Source: a virus
Strand: one strand, 5' to 3'
Length of the DNA: 22,446 bases
IMG/VR virus record: IMGVR_UViG_3300021960_000568
Location: 1 to 22,446 of that record
Positions 1 through 6,934 of the stretch are shown here, one piece after another. The position numbers and the translations under genes were made by a program. The notes beneath the pieces were generated by a model that worked only from the letters and a program-made list of their open reading frames with translations, was not told the origin of the DNA and ran no database searches. The first letter of the stretch is position 1. Each line of letters starts with the position of its first letter.

Positions 1-300
1 CATGTGAACGTCGAGGTTGCTGTCGATGGCCGAGAGCTGAGGGAAAAGCTCGAAAAGGAAAAGTTCGACATAATCATAAGCGACATTATGATACCCTATG
101 AATCTGGCGACTCAGTTTTGGAGAGTGTAGACGTCGGGGACACGCCCATCGTTATCTTGTCTGCCATCCCTCCAGGTGATATTGTGAAAATTGCTGAACG
201 CTTAGTCTCCTCCGGTAGAAATATCATCGCAGCGGAGACTAAACCAGTCACTATGAAGCGGATAAAAGGGATTATTAGAGAGTTCTGTGAGCGAAGCTGA
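1..300 (+). CDS. Receiver (CheY-like) domain protein, 5' end outside window
   Basis: The frame is open from base 1, so the start lies upstream; the GTG at 4 is probably an internal Val. The visible 99 residues match the later two thirds of a response-regulator receiver domain. Counting the GTG as residue 1, a hydrophobic strand ends in the phospho-acceptor-like Asp27 (IIISDIMIP), followed by the conserved Ser53 (VILSAI) and Lys80 (ETKPV), in the usual order and spacing. A final helix ends the protein, and no output domain follows, so the visible part is a receiver-only (stand-alone) arrangement. In the family, these residues form the phosphorylation pocket with an acidic pair near the N-terminus, which is off-window. 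The stop overlaps the next gene by 14 bases, so it belongs to the same phage transcript. Its role in the phage is unknown. It could be an active phosphate sink, a partner of host kinases, or a fold reused for binding. Confidence 0.72.
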   Translation, partial: HVNVEVAVDGRELREKLEKEKFDIIISDIMIPYESGDSVLESVDVGDTPIVILSAIPPGDIVKIAERLVSSGRNIIAAETKPVTMKRIKGIIREFCERS

Positions 301-556
301 GATACGCCAAGCTGTTCAGAGCGCCGTCGCTGATGTGGCGAACACTCAGAGTATGATAGCGAACATAGCCGCCTCTTTGGCTATCGCTGGGATCATGTGC
401 ACTACGTTGTTCTTCATCGTAGACGCTCGGATCGAGACGAAAACGAACGGTCAGAGGACCGAAACCGCTGTACTGAAGGCCGAGTTCAAGGGTGTTCAGC
501 GTGAAGTCAGCTCTATGAGCAGCAAAATAGACAGACTAATAGAGTTGAAGAAGTAA
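287..556 (+). CDS. Small single-TM protein with C-terminal coiled coil; candidate spanin- or holin-like
   Basis: This is an 89-residue protein starting at GTG and overlapping the preceding gene by 14 bases, with only a weak purine-rich stretch upstream. Residues 1-20 are polar, about 23-45 form one hydrophobic membrane segment (Ala/Ile/Leu rich, ending FFIVDAR), and about 56-87 are charged with heptad-like Leu/Val/Ile spacing suggesting a coiled coil. One N-terminal membrane anchor followed by a coiled tail resembles inner-membrane spanins, but it is also seen in small holin-associated proteins. I do not recognise a specific family. A larger membrane protein follows after a short gap, which fits a lysis or envelope pair, but no endolysin is recognisable in the window. 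The functional call is inference from topology only. Confidence 0.6.
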   Translation: MSEAEIRQAVQSAVADVANTQSMIANIAASLAIAGIMCTTLFFIVDARIETKTNGQRTETAVLKAEFKGVQREVSSMSSKIDRLIELKK

Positions 557-558
557 AA

Positions 559-576
559 CCCCCGTTAGTCTGGGGG
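559..576 (+). other. Small GC hairpin before gene at 590
   Basis: CCCCC (559-563) can pair with GGGGG (572-576) around an 8-base loop. It lies between the stop at 556 and the AAGGAG ribosome binding site at 578-583. No T-run follows, so it does not look like an intrinsic terminator. It may shape the RNA just upstream of the next start or may be incidental. Confidence 0.35.
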
Positions 577-589
577 CAAGGAGAGAAGA

Positions 590-1009
590 ATGATCGAGTC
601 CGTACTTGCGGGCGCTGGGTCGAAGCTAATATTTACGTTAGTAACGTCTTGGTTCCACAATTCCGAGAAGAAGTCCGAGAGGAAGTACCTCAAGGGGAAG
701 GAGATGGTCGACGCTCACATCGAGCTAGCCAAGATCCACTCGAATAACCCTCTGATGAACGCTACCCAGTCGGCTCTGGCGATCATGGCGATGGGGGCTT
801 GGTGTTTCATTGGGATCTATGCGATGATGCACCCCACAGAGACCGACATTTTGATACCTATTAAGCATGGCTGGCTCAGCGGGATGCTGTTCAACCAACC
901 CGACGCTGTTGTGGCTGCTGGTAGGACACCTGGAGTGCTCTTTCAAGCATGGTTCGAGGTGATGATCGCATTGATCACTATGTTCAGTTTGCCGGTGAAG
1001 CGTTCGTGA
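590..1009 (+). CDS. Holin-like membrane protein (putative)
   Basis: This 139-residue protein starts at ATG with a good AAGGAG site at 578-583. Residues 1-22 form an amphipathic or hydrophobic N-terminal helix, about 25-50 are charged, about 61-80 form a clear membrane segment (Ala/Met/Trp rich), and about 116-134 form a second one. The layout of an N-terminal amphipathic helix, a charged linker, and membrane segments separated by a short polar loop resembles the three-segment holins found in gene-transfer agents and many phages. I cannot confirm the family from sequence reading alone. Its position after another small membrane protein and before terminase is compatible with a lysis set. The stop overlaps the next gene's GTG start (GTGA at 1006-1009), implying coupled translation. 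Confidence 0.55.
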   Translation: MIESVLAGAGSKLIFTLVTSWFHNSEKKSERKYLKGKEMVDAHIELAKIHSNNPLMNATQSALAIMAMGAWCFIGIYAMMHPTETDILIPIKHGWLSGMLFNQPDAVVAAGRTPGVLFQAWFEVMIALITMFSLPVKRS

Positions 1010-1326
1010 TCGACCCAGAGTTTATCGTCCACGTTGTTCCGGCGGCTACTAAGTCTTTAGCGGACAACCGAAAAGTAACGAAAGTTGTTTACGCAGGGAG
1101 GCCTCCGGTTTACCATAAGTTCATAACAGCGATGTCTTGTGTTAAAGGTTTGTATGTGAGTACTCCTTTTGGTCGGTTTAGGCCGACGCAGTTTAACTTC
1201 CGAGGGTGGAAAAAGCCCATCCATAAAGTTGACGTTATGAGGGCTAAGGACTGGATGTACGGAGACCTTTTACCTAACTGCAATAGGCTTTCTTGTGACG
1301 AAGAATCCTTCTGGTTGGCAACATGA
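1006..1326 (+). CDS. Hypothetical protein upstream of terminase
   Basis: I do not recognise this 106-residue protein. I chose GTG at 1006 because it forms a GTGA overlap with the preceding stop. An in-frame ATG at 949 would give 125 residues but a deep overlap with the holin-like gene. The product is soluble, basic in the middle (PPVYHKF, FRGWKKPIHKVD) and rich in aromatic residues, with Cys at a few sites (SCVKG, PNCNRLSCDEE) and no membrane segment. It ends in an ATGA overlap with the terminase gene. Small terminase subunits often sit directly upstream of the large one, so that role is possible by position. However, I see no DNA-binding helix-turn-helix or coiled-coil oligomerisation region, so it is left unassigned. 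Confidence 0.65.
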   Translation: MIDPEFIVHVVPAATKSLADNRKVTKVVYAGRPPVYHKFITAMSCVKGLYVSTPFGRFRPTQFNFRGWKKPIHKVDVMRAKDWMYGDLLPNCNRLSCDEESFWLAT

Positions 1327-2783
1327 TCGACCCCGCCGACGCAGAAGAGTTCCTTCATCTAACCAGTAGGTCTCTCGTCACCACTGGGCGGGCGTTGTAC
1401 CCAGACCTCATTAGTTTAAAGCCTAGTCCGCTTCATTATGAGTTGAGTTCTGCCTTGGTAGAAGGTAAGTCCTCAATGGTCATCGCTTACCCTCGTGAGT
1501 TCGGTAAGACCTCTATGGCTTGGGAGCTTTTGACCAGTTGGAACGTACTACATGGGCGCTATAAGTATCTGCTCTATATTGCTTCGACCGTCGATAAGGC
1601 CGAGAAGAACCTCAGCGTCAACGTGGTGCCCAATCTATTGAGCCATCCGTTGCTCAAGGATAACATCGAGGTGATTAAGAATACTAAGTCCGAGTTCCAC
1701 TATAAGAACAAGGCTACTGGGGAGATGTATTTCATCGCTTGTTATGGAGCGAACCAGAACCTTCGTGGCGCACGTTACCAAGAGAATCGACCCGACTTCG
1801 TTATCATCGATGACATCGAAAGTACCGAGAAGGTACGCTCCGCTGACCAGAGGATGAAACTAAAGGACTGGTTCTGGGCAGACGTTATCCCCCTTGGTAA
1901 GCTCGCTCGGTTCTTTTTCGTCGGGACAATGTTGCATGAGGACTGCCTCCTCGCTAACCTTATGGAGACCCCACCAACAGACCAGCAGTTAGGGTCTGAG
2001 TGGGGTGTTAGGCGCTATGGTGTTATGGACGACCAAGGTAACTCAACTTGGCCCGAGAAGTACAGCGACGACTGGATCGATGCGAAGCGAAAGGAATACA
2101 TCTCAATGGGTATGCTCGACCGTTTCTTAACAGAGTATATGAATGTCCCTGTCGACAAAGCAAGCCGTAAATTTGACCCCAAGGCCGTTAGATTCTTTGG
2201 GCCGGACCAACAAAAAGCGATACTGGGCGGGGCCGTTGACTTGCTGATCACAGTTGACCCCGGTATATCCAATGAAGACCATCGAGACCCCACGGTTATA
2301 TGCGTGACGGCCATGGATCGCAACGGGAATCTCTGGATACTCGATATGATCCGTAAGAAACTGGTCCAGCATGAGATTTTAGATGAGATCGCTGCTGCTT
2401 TTAGGAAGTGGCGGCCACGAATGACCTTCATCGAGTCGGTTCAAGCGCAGATATGGCTTTTTCAGAGCTTGATCAACGGTACGCACGAAGGACGCGACAT
2501 CATACCCTGCGAGAAGATCGATGGGTCACAGGTCCGAATGGGTAAAGTTGTGAGAATCGAGGGTCTCGACGAGTTATTCCATCGCAATCAGCTTTACGTC
2601 CCTGCTGACTGTAGCTGGTGGGGGGAGCTGGTGAACGAAATGGTGACGTTCCCGAAGGGCAAACACGACGACATGCTTGACGCCCTAGCTTACGCCAAGA
2701 TCAACCACATAACGCCCGGTGGTTGCAACTTAAACCTCCAAGATATGCTATCATCGGCTAAATCTAGCTCTACGGTCCTGTAA
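1323..2783 (+). CDS. terL: Terminase large subunit (packaging ATPase and nuclease)
   Basis: This 486-residue protein contains both expected domains. In the ATPase half there is a variant Walker A (PREFGKTS, residues 57-64, Lys62), a likely coupling or adenine-contact region downstream, and a Walker B strand ending VIIDDIE with Asp163/Asp164 and Glu166. In the RNase H-like nuclease half there are three acidic sites: Asp312 in ITVDPG, Glu in MTFIES, and Asp449/450/453 in HDDMLDALAYA. In the family, the ATPase drives DNA through the portal and the nuclease cuts the concatemer, using two metal ions. The start is ATG in an ATGA overlap with the previous gene, and the stop overlaps the portal start by one base (TAATG). 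No frameshift or missing catalytic residue is seen. It is the best-supported enzyme in the window. Confidence 0.96.
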   Translation: MIDPADAEEFLHLTSRSLVTTGRALYPDLISLKPSPLHYELSSALVEGKSSMVIAYPREFGKTSMAWELLTSWNVLHGRYKYLLYIASTVDKAEKNLSVNVVPNLLSHPLLKDNIEVIKNTKSEFHYKNKATGEMYFIACYGANQNLRGARYQENRPDFVIIDDIESTEKVRSADQRMKLKDWFWADVIPLGKLARFFFVGTMLHEDCLLANLMETPPTDQQLGSEWGVRRYGVMDDQGNSTWPEKYSDDWIDAKRKEYISMGMLDRFLTEYMNVPVDKASRKFDPKAVRFFGPDQQKAILGGAVDLLITVDPGISNEDHRDPTVICVTAMDRNGNLWILDMIRKKLVQHEILDEIAAAFRKWRPRMTFIESVQAQIWLFQSLINGTHEGRDIIPCEKIDGSQVRMGKVVRIEGLDELFHRNQLYVPADCSWWGELVNEMVTFPKGKHDDMLDALAYAKINHITPGGCNLNLQDMLSSAKSSSTVL

Positions 2784-4669
2784 TGCCCACAAATATCCCA
2801 GATTTCCCAGCAGTTAACCTCTCGAAGATGGAGGCTGACCTCAATAACGAGTGGAGAAACTTGGAGGCAGGGTACTACACTCGAAAAGCCACCAGAACAG
2901 AGAACTGGAAACGGTATAACTTCGAGGCTTACGGTAACGAGAGGGACGGCGAGTCTAAAATAACCGACTCCACGATATACAATACAATCGAGTGGATGCT
3001 GCCCAGCCTCATCCAACCATTCATCGAGACCCAAGACTTCGTTAAGGTGATCCCCGAGAGCGCCAGCTTTCGCGACATCATGGCCGCTGAGTTCAACCGT
3101 GAGCTGCTGAACTTCCAGATGCGTAAGCGCATGGACATGTACTCTCGGTATTATGACGCCTTCAAGACCATGCTCATCGGTGGCGACTCGTTCATCAAGC
3201 TGACTTGGCTCGACAGGGACAAGAAGAAAGGGGAGCCCGTTGGCCGCCCTAACTTGACCGTCGTATTTCCAGATTCAATCCGCTATGACTGGACTGTAAA
3301 AGGTGGATTCATGCACTCTAAGGTCGTGACCCATGAAGAGGATTGGAACAAGTCACAGGTCCTTGCCCTTCGCGGCGAGAAAGGCGTCATTGATTCCCAG
3401 CTCAAGAAGGCCCTCAGCAAAGAGGGGATGAACTCGAAGACTTCATACCTCCGCGACGAGCAGGTCGACGACAGCAATTACATCGGTGAGAAATACCAGA
3501 TGACCGACGAAAACAAGATGTTGTTCCTTCGCCGTGAACACTGGACTGAGTATGCCATGAACGGAGACGGAAAGCTCGTAGCGATCATGGCTGTATTCAT
3601 CGATAACTGCTTGGTCCAAGTGATCGAGAACCCCTACAGTTTCAAGCACCCTCCTTTCGTGAACATCGAGTGTGTCCGCGATCCACAGGGCAATCCGGCT
3701 AAGGGCCTTTCAGAGATCCTCGCGCCCATCCAGGCGTACAAGACCTCGATCATGCGTATGACTTCCAATAACCTCAACTCCCAGCTCAACGGGATGTACG
3801 AGGTCGACCAAACATCAGTCGATGATATTGGTATGCAGCTCTTAATGCAGAGCACCAGTGGCTCCAGAATACCTATCCCTGTCCGTAAGCCTGGGTCCAT
3901 CAACCCGCTTCCACAGAACCAGCTTGCACCTCAGACCTTCCCCATCCTTCAGATGCTTGAAGATGCCAGCGAGAACCGTGGGGGTTTCCCGAGGTATGCT
4001 CAAGGTCTTAACCCGAGTTCACTCTCTCAGACGGCCACAGGTGTTGTCGAGACCTCCCAACGTGCCGAGATGCGCCTATGGGAAGTGGCCACTCGTTTTG
4101 CAGAGCACAGCTTAAAGCCCTTGGTCCGTATGATCATCGCGCTCAACCAAGATAACCTCACCGAGCAAGACATCGAGATCCAGTTCGGCATCGACGCCAA
4201 GGGTAAAGAGATGCAAGACCCCGACACTGGGGAGATCATCAAGCTAGACGCTGACCCCGGCGACCTTATCGCTGTCTCTAAGGACGACATCTCGGGGTAC
4301 TTCAGCGTGAACCTCGACATACAGGTCGGATCTGATAAACAGAACACCATCAATAACCTTCTCCAGTACGCTCAGTATTTTGCGCCGTACATCGAGAACC
4401 AAACTATACCCCCAGAAGTTATCACCCAAGTGGCTGTGCAGTCTGCACGTCTCATGGGCTTACCACAAATCGAAGGCATTGTAAGGAGAAATACTCATGT
4501 CGGAATCGGAAACGCAAGCCTCCCCGGCTCAGTTGTTGGAGAAGGCCCTGGACAACAGGGAGCGTCTTTGGGAGCACTACAAGGTTCTGGAGCAGATGCC
4601 GGAATTCAAGGAACTGATCTTGGAGGGGTATCTGGGGACCTTAGAGCCCCTTCGGGACCAGTTGCTTAG
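2783..4669 (+). CDS. Portal protein (P22-like family)
   Basis: The protein has 628 residues. The N-terminal third has a helical region followed by a motif typical of P22-like podoviral portals, with a Thr/Asp pair before a segment like TIEWMLPSLIQPF (about residues 73-85). This is followed by charged helices and then a stretch reading GGDSFIKLTW, where these proteins have a conserved Gly-rich turn. In the family, twelve copies form the ring through which DNA enters and leaves and to which the tail adaptor binds. The start is TAATG, overlapping the terminase stop. The final 57 residues (from about 572) are rich in Gly, Ala, Ser and Gln and share their bases with the start of the next gene in another frame. 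This tail looks like a disordered extension, so the folded portal probably ends near residue 570. Confidence 0.9.
   Translation: MPTNIPDFPAVNLSKMEADLNNEWRNLEAGYYTRKATRTENWKRYNFEAYGNERDGESKITDSTIYNTIEWMLPSLIQPFIETQDFVKVIPESASFRDIMAAEFNRELLNFQMRKRMDMYSRYYDAFKTMLIGGDSFIKLTWLDRDKKKGEPVGRPNLTVVFPDSIRYDWTVKGGFMHSKVVTHEEDWNKSQVLALRGEKGVIDSQLKKALSKEGMNSKTSYLRDEQVDDSNYIGEKYQMTDENKMLFLRREHWTEYAMNGDGKLVAIMAVFIDNCLVQVIENPYSFKHPPFVNIECVRDPQGNPAKGLSEILAPIQAYKTSIMRMTSNNLNSQLNGMYEVDQTSVDDIGMQLLMQSTSGSRIPIPVRKPGSINPLPQNQLAPQTFPILQMLEDASENRGGFPRYAQGLNPSSLSQTATGVVETSQRAEMRLWEVATRFAEHSLKPLVRMIIALNQDNLTEQDIEIQFGIDAKGKEMQDPDTGEIIKLDADPGDLIAVSKDDISGYFSVNLDIQVGSDKQNTINNLLQYAQYFAPYIENQTIPPEVITQVAVQSARLMGLPQIEGIVRRNTHVGIGNASLPGSVVGEGPGQQGASLGALQGSGADAGIQGTDLGGVSGDLRAPSGPVA
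4482..4487 (+). promoter_or_regulatory. Strong ribosome binding site inside the portal gene
   Basis: AAGGAG lies 9 bases before the ATG at 4497, within portal coding sequence. It is one of the best ribosome binding sites in the window and decides the start of the overlapping 122-residue gene, because no other good site serves that frame. Confidence 0.8.
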
Positions 4670-4865
4670 CGACATTGGCCGCGACGAACTCAACGAAGAT
4701 ACCAAGAAAGAATACCAAGAGAAGTGGAGATTTCACGAGTACCTAGAAGGTATAAAGAAAGGCAAGGACGCTTGGTGGTACAAAGAGATGTATCGTAAAG
4801 CAGAGGCCGGAACACTTACCGAGCAGGAAATAAAAACCATTGCGGACAAAGGAGATAAGCGATGA
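4497..4865 (+). CDS. Hypothetical helical protein overlapping the portal gene
   Basis: This 122-residue protein is not recognised. It is charged and predominantly helical by composition (Glu, Lys, Leu, Trp), with a cluster of Trp and Tyr near residues 90-100 (KDAWWYKEMYRK) and no membrane segment. The start is ATG with AAGGAG nine bases upstream, which puts the first 57 codons inside the portal gene in a different frame. The reading frame looks like real protein on both sides of the portal stop at 4669, with no change of character, so the early start is credible. It ends in an ATGA overlap with the scaffold-like gene. Its position between portal and scaffold suggests a head-assembly role such as a portal- or scaffold-associated factor, but that is inference from position. 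Confidence 0.8.
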   Translation: MSESETQASPAQLLEKALDNRERLWEHYKVLEQMPEFKELILEGYLGTLEPLRDQLLSDIGRDELNEDTKKEYQEKWRFHEYLEGIKKGKDAWWYKEMYRKAEAGTLTEQEIKTIADKGDKR

Positions 4866-5779
4866 GTGACGAAGCAGTACTAGAATCAGATGCCAGCCCC
4901 GAGTTGCAGGCTGAGTTCGCGGCGTTTCAAAAGGAGGAAGCACCTCCCGAAGAGGTTGAGACAACTCTTGAGACACCTTCGGAAGAACCCGAAGTCCCTG
5001 AAGCAGAACCCTCCGAGCCCGAAGATCCATATTCGTTCACCATCAAAGGTGAGGAAAAGGCTTACACCAAGGACCAGCTCAAGCACGTTTTGAGCCGCGA
5101 GGAGACCTTCCAGCAGAAGGCCAATAACCTTGAGAAGTCCGATGAATACAAGATGGGGATACTTTTCAGAGAGGCTAAAGGTGGCGACGCCACAGCCCAG
5201 AAGGCCCTCAAGCATTTACTCGGTGAGATGGCCGACCTCGATACCTTGGACGAAGTCGAGGGAGACTTCGATGTCGATAAGAAACATGAGGACGTCCTAG
5301 AACAATCTAAAACAGACGAGCATTTTGTGGACGTCAAGGACGATGTTGACTACCAAGATACGATGGATAAGATACAAACTGACTTGAAGGCCAAGATGCC
5401 TGCTAAGGTTTTCGAATCTTACTGGGAAAACGCTTCTACCCGACGAGTCATGTACGACCTAGAAAAATCTGGGCGAGCCGAGGAGTTGTTGTCTGCGTTT
5501 GACGACGAACTTAATAAGCTCTCCACTTACGAAAGGGCGAACGTCAAGAGTAGTCCAGACCTATATGGTAATCTCTTTGTTGAGGTTCTGAATTCTCAGA
5601 ACGCAGCTCAGAAAACTCCATCGGAAAAGCCTGCTGAGAAGTCTGCGATGAGCGCAGTGTCTTCCGGTAACGGATCGCGCAGTGTTGTCGAAGATGACTC
5701 AAATCCCGACTGGGAGAACATGTCGTCCGAAGAATTCCGTAAGGCAGAGGCGAGATTGCTCAACCAGAATCGGGGCTAA
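4862..5779 (+). CDS. Scaffold-like head assembly protein
   Basis: The 305-residue product is very acidic. Residues about 20-57 are a Glu/Pro-rich disordered stretch, followed by a helical region with many Lys/Glu pairs. A Ser/Glu/Lys-rich linker lies near residues 255-275, and a short acidic to basic C-terminal helix follows. No enzymatic motif is visible. Composition, length and position directly before the major capsid gene match podoviral scaffolding proteins, which template the procapsid and then leave; their C-terminal helix usually contacts the capsid protein. The start is ATG in an ATGA overlap with the previous gene, served by AAAGGAG at 4848-4854. Scaffold sequences diverge fast, so the assignment rests mostly on context. 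Confidence 0.75.
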   Translation: MSDEAVLESDASPELQAEFAAFQKEEAPPEEVETTLETPSEEPEVPEAEPSEPEDPYSFTIKGEEKAYTKDQLKHVLSREETFQQKANNLEKSDEYKMGILFREAKGGDATAQKALKHLLGEMADLDTLDEVEGDFDVDKKHEDVLEQSKTDEHFVDVKDDVDYQDTMDKIQTDLKAKMPAKVFESYWENASTRRVMYDLEKSGRAEELLSAFDDELNKLSTYERANVKSSPDLYGNLFVEVLNSQNAAQKTPSEKPAEKSAMSAVSSGNGSRSVVEDDSNPDWENMSSEEFRKAEARLLNQNRG

Positions 5780-5816
5780 ACAAAAACCCAACCCCATTTT
5801 TTCATAGGTTAAGCTC

Positions 5817-6845
5817 ATGGCTTTAAATACTTCCGGCGGCACAATTGGCGCCAGTGCACCCTCGGCTGGGGACTTCCCAGCTAACCACAAGTTCTACGAA
5901 CGTAAGTTCCTTGAGGCTTTGCAGCCCGAGCTTATGTACGACCTGTTTGGTGACAAGGCGGCTATCCCCGCTAACAACTCAAACACCATCGTCTACAACA
6001 AAATTTCCGAGTTCGCCACATTGGAAAACTCGCCTCTTACTGAAGGCGTAACCCCAACTGAGCAGACGCTCCAGATGACTCGTATCGAGCAAGCGATCAA
6101 CCAGTACGGCGCCTTTATGACGACTACTGACCGTCTTTCTGAAGAGTCTGTGAACGGCCTCACTTCTGAGTTCACCAAGCGTAACGCCCAACAAGGCGCC
6201 CGTACCGTTAACCTGGTATACCGCGATGGCCTTCTCGGTGGAACCAACGTCCGCTATGTAGGCGCCGCTGCCAACCAAGATGCTATCGGCACTGGTGCTG
6301 TAGCGACAACTGCTGACTTCGCGTTCATGTTGGAGTCTTTCCGTTTGGCCAAGGTTAAGCCTTGGGCTATGCGTACCACTGGAACTGCCAACGTCGGTAC
6401 TACTCCTATCGCCGAGAGCTACCACTGTGTTGTTCCCGTCGAAGCGATCCCTTTCATCGAAGCCCTCGATGACGGTGTTGCCAACGCTTTCCAAAGTGTT
6501 GAAGAGTACGCCGGACAGGTTCAAGCTGGAACCAACGAGTTTGGACGTTATGGCCGTTTCCGCTTCATGTTCGACACTGAGGCTTCTATCGTTGTCAACG
6601 CCAACGGCACCCCTCAAAAGGTTGCTCAGTGCTTGATCTTCGGTAAAGGTATCGAGGACAAAGCCTACAAGGTCGTCGACCTCGCAGGTGGCAACATGCA
6701 GATCATCACCAAGCCTTTGGGTTCTGGTGGTACTACTGACCCCCTCAACCAACGTGCAACACAGGGCTGGAAGTTCAAAGGTGGTACTTTTATCATCCAA
6801 GACACTTACATGTTCCGTTACGAGTTCAGCGTAGGCGATAACTAA
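5817..6845 (+). CDS. Major capsid protein (N4-gp56 family)
   Basis: The 342-residue product matches the N4-gp56 type of HK97-fold capsid proteins. It has an N-terminal arm with a segment such as FYERKFLEAL, then NTIVYNKISEFATL with LTEGVTP (about residues 58-80), followed by the helix of this family with the Gln/Tyr/Gly pattern of INQYGAFM. A Thr/Asp region leads to the long spine helix, and a C-terminal strand reads GTFIIQDTYMFRYEFSVG. In the virion, hundreds of copies form the shell. The gene is preceded by a 37-base gap and a weak ribosome binding site (only AGG at 5806-5808), which is unusual for the most abundant virion protein. A strong hairpin follows the stop. Codon choice is strongly biased to C-ending codons, as expected for high expression. 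Confidence 0.93.
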   Translation: MALNTSGGTIGASAPSAGDFPANHKFYERKFLEALQPELMYDLFGDKAAIPANNSNTIVYNKISEFATLENSPLTEGVTPTEQTLQMTRIEQAINQYGAFMTTTDRLSEESVNGLTSEFTKRNAQQGARTVNLVYRDGLLGGTNVRYVGAAANQDAIGTGAVATTADFAFMLESFRLAKVKPWAMRTTGTANVGTTPIAESYHCVVPVEAIPFIEALDDGVANAFQSVEEYAGQVQAGTNEFGRYGRFRFMFDTEASIVVNANGTPQKVAQCLIFGKGIEDKAYKVVDLAGGNMQIITKPLGSGGTTDPLNQRATQGWKFKGGTFIIQDTYMFRYEFSVGDN

Positions 6846-6860
6846 GCCGACGATTTCACT

Positions 6861-6909
6861 GTTGGCAGGTCCGGTGCGGGTTTCTCCTTCTCTCACCGGG
6901 CTTGCCAAC
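6861..6909 (+). other. 16-bp hairpin after capsid gene, possible pseudoknot with downstream RBS
   Basis: GTTGGCAGGTCCGGTG (6861-6876) pairs fully with CACCGGGCTTGCCAAC (6894-6909), 14 Watson-Crick pairs plus two G-U pairs, around a 17-base pyrimidine-rich loop. No T-run follows, so it is not a canonical intrinsic terminator; transcription into the next gene is likely to continue. Loop bases 6882-6889 (TTCTCCTT) are the exact complement of 6923-6930 (AAGGAGAA), the ribosome binding site of the next gene. The hairpin may stabilise capsid mRNA, control translation downstream, or both. Confidence 0.85.
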
Positions 6910-6922
6910 CCAAACTTATTCT

Positions 6923-6930
6923 AAGGAGAA
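6923..6930 (+). promoter_or_regulatory. Ribosome binding site complementary to upstream hairpin loop
   Basis: AAGGAGAA lies 4 bases before the ATG at 6935 (6 bases from the AAGGAG core). It decides that start over a TTG at 6902 in the same frame, which would fall inside the hairpin. The same eight bases can pair with the hairpin loop at 6882-6889, which would hide the site from ribosomes. Confidence 0.8.
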
Positions 6931-6934
6931 TAGA

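Noticed and set aside
559-576. Hairpin after 556 as an intrinsic terminator
   Set aside because: The stem is only 5 bp and no T-run follows. The next gene's ribosome binding site follows at once.
949-1008. ATG at 949 as the start of the protein upstream of terminase
   Set aside because: It would overlap the holin-like gene by 61 bases without a ribosome binding site, while GTG at 1006 gives the coupled GTGA arrangement used elsewhere in the window.
3858-4115. An 85-residue + strand open frame inside the portal gene
   Set aside because: It has no ribosome binding site and a low-complexity Ser/Arg/Pro composition, unlike the frame starting at 4497.
5979-6908. A 309-residue open frame on the - strand opposite the capsid gene
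   Set aside because: It mirrors the strongly biased codons of the capsid gene, has no credible ribosome binding site, and runs across the hairpin. The + strand gene is a clear N4-gp56 capsid protein.
6861-6909. Capsid hairpin as a simple intrinsic terminator
   Set aside because: No T-run follows on either strand, and the downstream gene depends on transcription through it.
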